Both the position numbers and the translations under genes were made by a program. From CAVRCT01 sp963719645 (lineage in GTDB: Bacteria; Pseudomonadota; Gammaproteobacteria; DSM-16500), in contig CAVRCT010000002.1 of the NCBI GenBank assembly GCA_963719645.1, positions 1 to 64,000 of the forward strand: a stretch of DNA of 64,000 nucleotides, in the 5' to 3' direction. Below, one piece after another: positions 53,783 to 61,717 of this stretch (positions are counted from its first letter, which is position 1; the number at the start of each line of letters is the position of its first letter). The notes beneath the pieces are model-generated. The model saw only the letters and a list, made by a program, of their open reading frames with translations, did no database searches and was not told the DNA's origin.

Positions 53783-54370
53783 ATGCCCCATGTTATTATT
53801 ATCGCTGGCCCAAACGGCGCAGGAAAAACAACTGCAGCATCTGCTTTACTTGGCCAAGCTTTGCAAATTGATCATTTCGTCAATGCTGACACTATTGCAG
53901 CGGGACTCAGTGCTTTTGCTCCTGAAAAAGCAGCTATCCAAGCAGGAAAAGCAATGCTAGATCGAATGCATTATCTAGCCGAAAATAATGAAACATTTGC
54001 ATTTGAAACAACTTTAGCTAGTAGGTCTTTTGCGCCATGGATAAGTAAGTTAAAGCTAAAAGGCTATCTTTTTCACCTAACTTTTCTAGTGCTTAATAAC
54101 CCTGATTTGGCAGTTTTACGGGTAGGTGAGAGGGTTAAAATGGGTGGGCATTTCGTACCAGAAGATACTATTCGACGCCGATTTAAGGGTGGTCTTAAGA
54201 ATTTCTTTAATTTGTACTTACCGTTAGCAGATTCCTGGCAAATGTACGATAATAGTGATGTAGGTAGCCCCATTCCTATTGCATCAAAAATAAATAATAA
54301 GCTAGAGATTAATAACAAGGTAGATTGGGATAATTTAGTGGAGATATATGATGAAGCCACAAAAAAGTGA
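53783..54370 (+). CDS. Zeta-toxin-like P-loop kinase
   Basis: The 195-residue product starts with VIIIAGPNGAGKTTAASALL (Walker A) and has the FVNADTIAAGLSAF block and FAFETTLASR with an Arg/Glu pair. These are features of zeta/PezT kinases, which phosphorylate UDP-N-acetylglucosamine. The RVGERVKMGGHFVPEDTIRR region is the typical lid of the Gram-negative zeta-like ATPases. It overlaps the small downstream gene by 23 bases, a common pairing in which the small protein is the presumed antitoxin. Confidence 0.88.
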   Translation: MPHVIIIAGPNGAGKTTAASALLGQALQIDHFVNADTIAAGLSAFAPEKAAIQAGKAMLDRMHYLAENNETFAFETTLASRSFAPWISKLKLKGYLFHLTFLVLNNPDLAVLRVGERVKMGGHFVPEDTIRRRFKGGLKNFFNLYLPLADSWQMYDNSDVGSPIPIASKINNKLEINNKVDWDNLVEIYDEATKK

Positions 54371-54545
54371 AGATCGAATTTCAAAGATAATGAATGATCC
54401 TGAGGAAGTAAGAAAGATACTTCAGTCTGCTATTAACAATGCTTTGTTGAAGCACAAACAAGCGGGTAATCCTGTCTGTGGATTTAAAGATGGTAAAATA
54501 TTTTGGGTGCAGCCTCAGAATATATCTCTTAAAGTTGATAAGTAA
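54348..54545 (+). CDS. Small partner of the zeta-like toxin
   Basis: The 65-residue product (KSEDRISKIMNDPEEVRKIL followed by a helix and a short beta hairpin, GFKDGKIFWVQPQNISL) starts inside the 3' end of the zeta-like gene. Small proteins of this type regularly follow such ATPases, and they are the natural antitoxin candidates. No motif proves it. Confidence 0.65.
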   Translation: MMKPQKSEDRISKIMNDPEEVRKILQSAINNALLKHKQAGNPVCGFKDGKIFWVQPQNISLKVDK

Positions 54546-54570
54546 TATGCTCTTACCCGAACGAAAAGGC

Positions 54571-54613
54571 GTCTATGATTGACACTAGTTGATAACTAGT
54601 GTCAATCATAGAC
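54571..54613. repeat. Perfect 20-bp-arm palindrome
   Basis: GTCTATGATTGACACTAGTT (54571-54590) and its exact complement (54594-54613) flank a 3-base loop, GAT. The hairpin lies 26 bases after the small antitoxin-like gene. A T-rich run follows only 24 bases later, so it is not a classic terminator. It may serve as a transcription barrier or recombination site. Confidence 0.8.
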
Positions 54614-54705
54614 CCATTCTCATTTAGTCTTATTTTTTTTAGGTTGCTTGAAAAAATCGTTCCTGATTGGAAAATTAGAAAAGAAAGATTGGAGAAGTTT
54701 TAAAA

Positions 54706-55044
54706 ATGGCTAGTGATTATATTAAAGAAATATTTCCAATTCCAAACATTCCCAATGAATTACAAGAATCCTCGATTATTGCAGGTAGGGTTATACCATT
54801 TATAGGTGCTGGACTTTCAAAACTGGCTGGTTGTCCTAGTTGGAAGCAGTTTGCGGATAACTGCCTTCAATTTCTTGTCGATAAAGGTAGGTTAAATTAT
54901 TGCGAATTAGAGCAACTAAAAGACCTTTCTCCACGAATTAAATTATCTCTAGCAATTAGTTTACAAGATAATGATATCCAAATTAAATTTAGTGATATGT
55001 TTCCTATGAATTCTGATATAGGTAATGAGAAAATTTTTGTTTAA
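54706..55044 (+). pseudogene. Truncated SIR2-like protein
   Basis: Only the start of a SIR2 (NAD-binding) domain is present: GRVIPFIGAGLSKLAGCPSW with the GAGxS loop and the G-x-PSW motif, then FADNCLQFLVDKG. The protein ends at 112 residues, while SIR2 domains of defence proteins are about 250 and usually fused to further domains. The catalytic His region is absent. It could be the relic of an NAD-depleting anti-phage system. Confidence 0.65.
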
Positions 55045-55194
55045 AAGGAAAATTATATTATCTATTCATTAATAGAGCGCATTTTATATTCATAAGAGAT
55101 GTAATCATGAAAAATGCGCTATATGCAAAGAAAAATGGAATCAAGCGATAGATTTGCAATATTAAATAATTAGCAAAGAAAAGGTGAATCAATT

Positions 55195-55947
55195 ATGGAT
55201 AATCGAGAAGCCGACCTGTCGGGATTAATTCGACGGGCACTTGAGGAACACGCAAAACTAAGTGAATATTCTGAATATTCTCCTATTTATAATTCAAAAT
55301 TAATGTTGAATGAGATAGATACTAGGGTAGAAAATAAAATTCTATCTGTATCAGAAGAACAAAAATTAAATGTGGGTTTATTAGCTGCTAAATCTTTAGA
55401 CTTTGATGATCGTTTTAAAAAATACGCTTTATTATTGCATCATGTTTGGTATAAATTTCTAGTATTCTTCAATAAAATTAAAGTAATACCGCTGTCAGGG
55501 TGCGAACGTGATGCTTATAACTTTTACTTACATCATAAATTTATTCACAATCAAATTGTGAATCATTTGTATGGAATTGATTTCAATAAACCTATTGATG
55601 TTAATTACAAAATAAGAAAAAGTATAGCCGTTACTCAATGGAAAGCTTTACGTATACTGCAAGGAAATTATTACGCAAATAAAAATATTTTGATTCAAAC
55701 AAATTTACCAAGTTGCCTTGGAATACATGACAAACAAGAAGATGATCTAGGAAATGAAACTGCAAGAATTGAGCATCATTTTGAACTACAGTCTGATGTA
55801 ATATTTTTAAAATCAATTGCGGCACCGGTACTTGATACATGGTCTGTTAAAATGACGAATGGCCAGCAAGGATTTCCAACAACGGGTGGTTGCACACAAT
55901 ATTTTAATGCTAACGATAAAGTACAATGCAGGCAAATTAGTCCTTAA
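55195..55947 (+). CDS. Hypothetical protein
   Basis: The 250-residue product is not recognised. It appears cytosolic, with a helical N-terminal half (GLIRRALEEHAKLSEYSEYS) rich in Tyr and His, and a C-terminal half with RIEHHFELQSDVIFLKS and a Gly/Thr-rich tail (GQQGFPTTGGCTQYFNANDK). No signal peptide or membrane segment is evident. It follows the SIR2 remnant by 150 bases and may be part of the same island, or a neighbour. Confidence 0.55.
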   Translation: MDNREADLSGLIRRALEEHAKLSEYSEYSPIYNSKLMLNEIDTRVENKILSVSEEQKLNVGLLAAKSLDFDDRFKKYALLLHHVWYKFLVFFNKIKVIPLSGCERDAYNFYLHHKFIHNQIVNHLYGIDFNKPIDVNYKIRKSIAVTQWKALRILQGNYYANKNILIQTNLPSCLGIHDKQEDDLGNETARIEHHFELQSDVIFLKSIAAPVLDTWSVKMTNGQQGFPTTGGCTQYFNANDKVQCRQISP

Positions 55948-56324
55948 AATTTTACGGTTATTTCATATTTCCAGTACGCGATTGCTAGCAACTAGAACTT
56001 CTTGTATAAGGGTACTAAGAGAATTGACAGAATAATTTGAAATGGTATTTTTCTTATTAAGAAAAACCTAACAGCGAAAAGTTGCGATAACAAGATTCTG
56101 AGATCGCTGCTTCATCAGGTTTAGGATGCTTTGCAATGTAAGATGGTTATTACACCCAATAGTTTGTACTATTGGGCGTAATTTTTAGCACCGAAAAAAA
56201 CTATTGGATGTAATTTTAATGGTGATCTCGGGCGGATAAATCATATCTGTTATCTATATATTTTATTGAGTATTTTTAGTATACCGATATGATAAAATCC
56301 TAAAAAATTACTAAGAGAACGCAT
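55948..56324. other. Gap with the ACACCCAATA hairpin
   Basis: There is no gene. TTACACCCAATAGT (56150-56163) pairs with ACTATTGGGCGTAA (to 56181), and a third half-copy ACTATTGGATGTAA follows at about 56200. The rest is AT-rich, with the C1 peptidase promoter presumably within 56260-56310. Confidence 0.6.
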
Positions 56325-57443
56325 ATGAAAAAATCAATTATCACTTTCATTTTAATTTTCAATGCCTTATTCATCGCTAGTGCACAAGCAATTGAAATAG
56401 GACATCCTCTCACCGCATCTGCAATGATTACTCAAAATGATCATGTTATGAGTAGGGTCGTTAATGGCGAAACAACGCCGCAAACCAAGCAAGTTTATTT
56501 AATGCGACTGAATTTAACAGCACAACAAATACTTAACCTTTTTCAGCATAATACGCTGCAAACAAGCAAAAAAATGGCTGCATCTGCAGCTTCACTTCCT
56601 TCAAGTATTGATTTAGGTATGAATGGAATACCTGTTCTCGATCAAGGCAAACATGGTACATGCGTGACATTTGCAAATACAGCTGCTATTGATGCACTGT
56701 TAGGTAAAGGTGATTATATTAGTCAACTATGTCAATTAGAGTTAGGCAGTTATCTTGAAAAGAGAGGCTACTATGCAAGCGGTTGGGAAGGTTCTTTTGG
56801 TCCGTGGATCTTAAATCAAATGCTGCAATTTGGCATTATTAACAAAGACAATCAAGTCATACATGCTTGCAGTGGCGTGACTGAGTACCCTGTGAATTTG
56901 CGAGCATATACGGGCAATGCCATGTCTCTTAATGATTATAAAGCGATGAGTGAAGATATCAGCGATCGTATTTATTGGTTGTCACTATTGGATACAAGTG
57001 AGCGCTTCAGTCCGACCAATCCGATAAAAAATCCAAATCATAGCTTTGATGGTGATAAAGTCTTAATGCAAGTTAAAACAGCTTTGACAGCTGCTGCGGC
57101 TAGCGAAACGTACACATCCCGACTAACTTTTGCTGTTATTCTTCCTGTATCGCATTGCTATGCAGGCGCATGCGCGCAGTTCCATAAGGCCAATGATACC
57201 TGGGTTTTGACGAACGCAATTATTAATGACCCCGATAGCGAATTGGGTGGTCACGAAATGGTAATTACTGGTTATGACGATAATGCAACTGTAACGGATG
57301 ACGAAGGCAAAGTGCATAAAGGATTATTAATCTTAAGAAACTCTTGGGGAACAGATGTCGGTGATAATGGTACTTTTTATATGACGTATGATTTTTTCCA
57401 GCAGTTTGTGGATGAAGTGCAAGAAATTAGGATGGTTCGATAA
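56325..57443 (+). CDS. Secreted papain-like (C1) cysteine protease
   Basis: The 372-residue precursor has a signal peptide (KKSIITFILIFNALFIASA), a propeptide-like region (to about 85), and a C1 peptidase domain. Its oxyanion Gln lies in IPVLDQGKHG, the catalytic Cys in GTCVTFANTAA, the His in GGHEMVITGYDDN and the Asn in LILRNSWGTDVG. It resembles the Legionella secreted C1 protease Lpg2622. It should degrade host or prey proteins outside the cell, or in the periplasm. It has all catalytic residues. Confidence 0.9.
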   Translation: MKKSIITFILIFNALFIASAQAIEIGHPLTASAMITQNDHVMSRVVNGETTPQTKQVYLMRLNLTAQQILNLFQHNTLQTSKKMAASAASLPSSIDLGMNGIPVLDQGKHGTCVTFANTAAIDALLGKGDYISQLCQLELGSYLEKRGYYASGWEGSFGPWILNQMLQFGIINKDNQVIHACSGVTEYPVNLRAYTGNAMSLNDYKAMSEDISDRIYWLSLLDTSERFSPTNPIKNPNHSFDGDKVLMQVKTALTAAAASETYTSRLTFAVILPVSHCYAGACAQFHKANDTWVLTNAIINDPDSELGGHEMVITGYDDNATVTDDEGKVHKGLLILRNSWGTDVGDNGTFYMTYDFFQQFVDEVQEIRMVR

Positions 57444-57796
57444 TGATTATTTGAAAAACCATTTTACGGTTTGTATAACATACCCGCATGAATCTTGCCG
57501 GCACCCTAATATCTGAATGCACTATGGTAATTTCTTTATTCTTGTCGAATGTAATTTTAAACAAACCCACTCAAGATGATTACCGTAAACTGCTGCCGCA
57601 GTTTATCCAGATTTAGACAAACACCACTTAATCATATAGCTTGCATAACGTTTAATATACGTTTTGTTAAGCGCATTCTCTGGCGCCAATCTTTGCAAGC
57701 GACGCTGCATTATTGAATACATTTCGGCCACATGATACCTTATAAGACTAAGGCGTGAATGAACATGACAGCGACAATATAAGGGAGGGAAGAATC
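57444..57796. other. Gap with a possible minus-strand remnant
   Basis: On the minus strand a frame from about 57725 to 57530 reads YSIMQRRLQRLAPENALNKT ... RYASYMIKWCLSKSG, then a stop, then AAVYGNHLEWVCLKLHSTRI in the same frame. It looks protein-like and is broken by one stop, so it may be the tail of a lost gene, but no family is recognised. Confidence 0.25.
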
Positions 57797-58954
57797 ATGA
57801 GACAGCAGGATATGTACCGTGTGGTAATTTTGAGAGGCGGCACTAGTAAAGGTATTTACATTTTAAAAAACGTTCTCCCAACTGATCCAGTTTTAAGAGA
57901 TAAAATTATACTCGCTATCTTTGGCAGTCCTGACATAAGGCAAATTGACGGCCTGGGTGGCGCTGATGTTCTGACAAGCAAACTTGCTATTATAGGCCCT
58001 CCAACCAGACCTGATGCGGACGTAGACTATACATTTGGGCAAGTGACGCTTGATGAGCCCTATATTGACTATCAAGGAAACTGCGGCAATATTTCGTCGG
58101 GTGTAGGGCCTGCTGCTATATACCTAGGCCTTATAGATAAAAAAGAACCCATAACTACTGTCAGAATTCATCTCACAAATTTTAACTGTATTCTAACAGC
58201 CGATGTTCCAGTGAAAAATGATGAGGTACTCATTGATGGAGATTATACGATAGCAGGTGTGCCTGGCACAGGGGCTAAAATTGAAATGGATTTTTCTGGT
58301 ACCGCCGGAGCGAAAACAGGCAAGATTCTACCGACTGGAAATGTTAAAGATATTATTAACATTGAGGGGATAGGTGAAGTGACATTGACATTGCTAGACG
58401 CGGCTAATCCTACAGCCTTTATTTCGGCAGAAGCACTGGGTTTAAAAGGAACTGAGACGCCTTTACAAATAACTACTAATAAAGACTTATTAAATAAACT
58501 TGAGTTGATCAGAGACAATGCAGCAGTGCTATTTGGATTTACTAAATCACCACAGGATGCCAAAAAGAAAGATTCATTAGTTCCAATTTTGTGTATTGTT
58601 GGTCCTGCACAAACCTATAATGCTTTTACAACAGGTGAAAGTATTCCAGCCAACACAATGGATATTGTTTGCAGACAGTATTTTGAACACACTATTCATA
58701 AAGCATTTGCTGGAACAGTAGCTGTTTGTACCGGAGCGGCATCACGCATTCCAGGCACCGTTGTCCATGATTTCATGCCTGATACCACAAAATCTTCAGA
58801 TATCGTCAGGATTGGCGATCCAGTCGGTGTATTTCCAGTTGGCATTATACTTAATATGGAAAATGGTAAACCCATTTTAAAGAAAGCCACCTTTGGCCGA
58901 ACTGCACGTCTCATTATGGACGGATATGTTTTTGTTAGAAAGAGTACTATTTAA
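57797..58954 (+). CDS. PrpF family protein (aconitate isomerase / 4-oxalomesaconate tautomerase type)
   Basis: The 385-residue product is a full-length PrpF-family double hot-dog isomerase: VVILRGGTSKGIYILKNVLP at the start, GGADVLTSKLAIIGPP, GNCGNISSGVGPAAIYLGLI with the conserved Cys and Gly, and ATFGRTARLIMDGYVFV at the end. Members isomerise aconitate or tautomerise oxalomesaconate. PrpF helps AcnD in the methylcitrate cycle, but no prpBCD genes are here. AGGGAAG lies just before the ATG at 57797, so that start is preferred over the upstream one. Confidence 0.9.
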   Translation: MRQQDMYRVVILRGGTSKGIYILKNVLPTDPVLRDKIILAIFGSPDIRQIDGLGGADVLTSKLAIIGPPTRPDADVDYTFGQVTLDEPYIDYQGNCGNISSGVGPAAIYLGLIDKKEPITTVRIHLTNFNCILTADVPVKNDEVLIDGDYTIAGVPGTGAKIEMDFSGTAGAKTGKILPTGNVKDIINIEGIGEVTLTLLDAANPTAFISAEALGLKGTETPLQITTNKDLLNKLELIRDNAAVLFGFTKSPQDAKKKDSLVPILCIVGPAQTYNAFTTGESIPANTMDIVCRQYFEHTIHKAFAGTVAVCTGAASRIPGTVVHDFMPDTTKSSDIVRIGDPVGVFPVGIILNMENGKPILKKATFGRTARLIMDGYVFVRKSTI

Positions 58955-59265
58955 ATTTATCGGGGCTTCATTATATGGTGAAGCAAAAGAGTCAAACGTC
59001 GTAAGCATTTCCCGATGCGCACTGGCGAACGCTTACGATTTGTATAAATATGTATGAGGTGTCATCATAAATAAATACCTTTAAATAATTAATGAATAAA
59101 GAAGCGTTAGGTTATCAAAAATGCGGAATACTTTCTCTATTAATATTATTACGGATCCGCTTATATCGCCGAACCCATGAATGTAAATCATACAATTTTG
59201 CCCTCTATGATCAACATCATTTTATCCAAAAATATATAAAGATGACGGTACTCTAAAAGTGAGGC

Positions 59266-59323
59266 TTCAAATGCATCACACCCAATAACTCTTACTATTG
59301 GGTGTTACAGGGTTGCATTTGAA
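59266..59323. repeat. Compound ACACCCAATA palindrome, best copy
   Basis: ACACCCAATA (59278-59287) and TATTGGGTGT (59296-59305) are perfect arms. Outside them TTCAAATGCA and TGCATTTGAA add a second stem, so the copy is nested like the larger elements in the window. Confidence 0.8.
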
Positions 59324-59494
59324 AATTGAATCTAAGGCATTGCTTCTTAATAAGCATTATTTCTTAACCCGAAGCTTTATGAGCGACATTTAGTCATTAA
59401 ATATACAAAAATTAGGGTATTAAATACCATGGTATAAAATAACAAAGCTTATTATATTGCTATTTTTAAATAATTTGATTAATTTTTTTCAAAG

Positions 59495-59511
59495 TTTAAT
59501 CAAAGCTTAAG
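59495..59511 (+). promoter_or_regulatory. PmrA-like box before the PAS-LuxR array
   Basis: TTTAAT-CAAAG-CTTAAG fits YTTAAK-N5-YTTAAK exactly, 51 bases before the first LuxR ATG, and TAAAAT (59522-59527) could be the -10. A chance match of this short degenerate pattern somewhere in an AT-rich window is not unlikely. Confidence 0.35.
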
Positions 59512-59561
59512 ACTGTTATGGTAAAATTATCTTAAATATACATTAAATCAAAGAGTTAGCT

Positions 59562-60275
59562 ATGGCAAACCAGTCGCAAAAAATAAATAATGAATTAACA
59601 TTGCGTCCTTACCGCAATGGGGTTGCCTTAGCGTGTCCGAATGATTTAATAGAACGTCCTGTTCTAAAAGATATTTTTGACCTACCTCTACAATGCTATT
59701 TTTACAACCTCAACAATTGTTTTATCCAAATCAACCAAACTACAGCAGAAATAAATGGATTTAATTCAGAAAATGATGCTGCCGGCAAAACAATTCGTGA
59801 TATTGCTAAAGGGCAAACCTCGACTCAAATTCTCTCACATAACGAATCTATTCTTCGCAATCGAACTATGTTAATAGTTGATGAATCTATTTTGCGAAAA
59901 GACGATATTTTTTTCACAGGAATCTCAATTAAATTTCCATGGTACGATCGCAATAAACTCATTGGAATATTTGGTTGCTCATTCGTCATAGACTCTGTTA
60001 AATCTTATGTTGATGGATTAACTTTAATAGCAAAGACGGGATTACTCAATTTACCCTCTACCGGCATAAAAAAAAGAATCAGTGAATATTATTTTTCAAT
60101 TCGAGAGAAAGAAATTATTTCTCATCTAATTCGAGGAAAAACAGCAAGAGAGATCGCCGAACATACGAACTTATCTAAACGAACAGTTGAGCATTATTTA
60201 GAAAATATCAAAGCAAAAACTCAATCTGATAGTAAATCAGAATTAATAGATAAACTGGTCGAGTTTTTTCAATGA
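59562..60275 (+). CDS. PAS-LuxR regulator, first of a tandem trio
   Basis: The 237-residue protein has a PAS-like sensor (LPLQCYFYNLNNCFIQINQT; ISIKFPWYDRNKLIGIFGCS) and a C-terminal LuxR HTH (YFSIREKEIISHLIRGKTAR followed by TNLSKRTVEHYLENIKAK). It shares this plan with the two following genes and with the gene at 38593. The signal sensed is unknown. A PmrA-like box precedes it. Confidence 0.88.
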   Translation: MANQSQKINNELTLRPYRNGVALACPNDLIERPVLKDIFDLPLQCYFYNLNNCFIQINQTTAEINGFNSENDAAGKTIRDIAKGQTSTQILSHNESILRNRTMLIVDESILRKDDIFFTGISIKFPWYDRNKLIGIFGCSFVIDSVKSYVDGLTLIAKTGLLNLPSTGIKKRISEYYFSIREKEIISHLIRGKTAREIAEHTNLSKRTVEHYLENIKAKTQSDSKSELIDKLVEFFQ

Positions 60276-60313
60276 ACCATTTGCAGTTACGATAAGATAC
60301 ATTGAGGAGTTTT

Positions 60314-60964
60314 ATGGAAATCATTTGTAAAAAAGCTGAAAAATATAATATCGATTTAGACTTTCTTCGGGTATTACCAATCCGAGGTCATACTTATTGG
60401 AAAAAGAGTGATGGATTTTATCTAGGCAGTAATGATTTGATGATGGAAAAGGTTAAGGTTGCTTCACTTAAAGATTTGCTAACAAAAAAAGATACAGATT
60501 TTGAATTCGATGAAAATTATTCATATCAACATGAAGACAAACTCGTCATGGAAAATAGACAACAGATGTTTTTTATAAATTCAGCTACGACAAAGGGTTG
60601 GCGTATAGATTTCTTTACGATTAAATCACCATTATTTGATTCTGATGGAAATTTAGCTGGAATCTGGGGAATTTCCGCTTATCTTAGCGAATTAAAAAAT
60701 AAAAAGGTTCAACAAAAATTTGATAGTCTTGGTCTTTCATTTAATTTACCACAGAACAATAAGGAATATTATTTCTCAGAAAGAGAAAAAGAGATTTTAT
60801 TTTATCTAACACGTGGAAAAACAGCAAAAGAAACGGCAACTATATTAGCTTTATCAAAAAGAACAATTGAGCATTATATTGAAAACATTAAGCTCAAGTT
60901 TGATGTTTCAAAAAAATCAGCATTAATCGAGAAAGCAATAAATTATTTAAATTTTAATTCGTAA
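60314..60964 (+). CDS. PAS-LuxR regulator, second of the trio
   Basis: The 216-residue protein has a PAS-like half (FFTIKSPLFDSDGNLAGIWG) more diverged than its neighbours, and a LuxR HTH (YFSEREKEILFYLTRGKTAK then LALSKRTIEHYIENIKLKF). GAGGAG lies just before the ATG at 60314, chosen over the in-frame TTG at 60302. The gap to the previous gene is 38 bases. Confidence 0.88.
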   Translation: MEIICKKAEKYNIDLDFLRVLPIRGHTYWKKSDGFYLGSNDLMMEKVKVASLKDLLTKKDTDFEFDENYSYQHEDKLVMENRQQMFFINSATTKGWRIDFFTIKSPLFDSDGNLAGIWGISAYLSELKNKKVQQKFDSLGLSFNLPQNNKEYYFSEREKEILFYLTRGKTAKETATILALSKRTIEHYIENIKLKFDVSKKSALIEKAINYLNFNS

Positions 60965-60973
60965 ATTGAATAT

Positions 60974-61672
60974 ATGAAAACTGAAACCTACATCAAACCA
61001 CACTTAAATGGAGTCAGATTAACTTCACATGATAAAATAGATCATCCCTTTGTTTTTGCTAAAAAATATTCGGATGTTTTTTCTGAAAATTTATTTAATA
61101 TTTATATTATCGATAACAAAAGTCAAATGATTGATGCTAATGAACATTCTGCAAGAACTATGGGGTTTGATTCACCGAAAACTACCATTGGAAAATCTGT
61201 CTTTGATATTGCTAAACGGAGTTCAGCACAACAAGTCCATCATAATGATTTAAAAGTGTTTAAAAGTAAGAAAACAGAAATAATAGAAGAAGAACTTTTT
61301 CGATCAGATGGTGAATGCCTGCAAACACTTTCTATTAAATCTCCATTGTATGATGAGCAGGATAATGTGATTGGTATTTTGGGCTGCTCAATTGTGATAG
61401 GACTTCATTCATTAGCTGCTTCACTCTCTTCTATCACTAGTTTGGGCTTACTAAAATCTCCCCCTACTTATATAAACAAGAACCAAATATATTTATCTCG
61501 GCGAGAAAATGAATGCCTCATACTTGTTGTTCAAGGCAAAACTGCACGAGAAATTGCAATATTACTTGATTTATCAAAGCGTACTGTTGAGCATTATATT
61601 GAAAACATCAAAATAAAATATAATGTCGGTAAAAAATCTGAACTGATTGAAAAAGTAATAAAATCATTTTAA
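60974..61672 (+). CDS. PAS-LuxR regulator, third of the trio
   Basis: The 232-residue protein begins 9 bases after the second gene's stop. The PAS-like domain (LFNIYIIDNKSQMIDANEHS; LSIKSPLYDEQDNVIGILGC) is followed by a LuxR HTH (YLSRRENECLILVVQGKTAR then LDLSKRTVEHYIENIKIKY). The HTH helices of the three are nearly identical, while the sensor halves differ, as expected for duplicated regulators reading different signals. Confidence 0.88.
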   Translation: MKTETYIKPHLNGVRLTSHDKIDHPFVFAKKYSDVFSENLFNIYIIDNKSQMIDANEHSARTMGFDSPKTTIGKSVFDIAKRSSAQQVHHNDLKVFKSKKTEIIEEELFRSDGECLQTLSIKSPLYDEQDNVIGILGCSIVIGLHSLAASLSSITSLGLLKSPPTYINKNQIYLSRRENECLILVVQGKTAREIAILLDLSKRTVEHYIENIKIKYNVGKKSELIEKVIKSF

Positions 61673-61717
61673 GCAACATTAAATCTATTCACTGAGTCAT
61701 CTAAGACACAAAAACAA

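Larger units (their letters stand above)
58955..59561. other. Gene-free stretch with hairpins
   Basis: A small hairpin GCTTCA..TGAAGC lies just after the prpF-like gene (near 58963-58985), and CGTAAGC..GCTTACG near 58999-59035. The compound palindrome at 59266-59323 and the PmrA-like box at 59495 follow. No gene. Confidence 0.6.
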
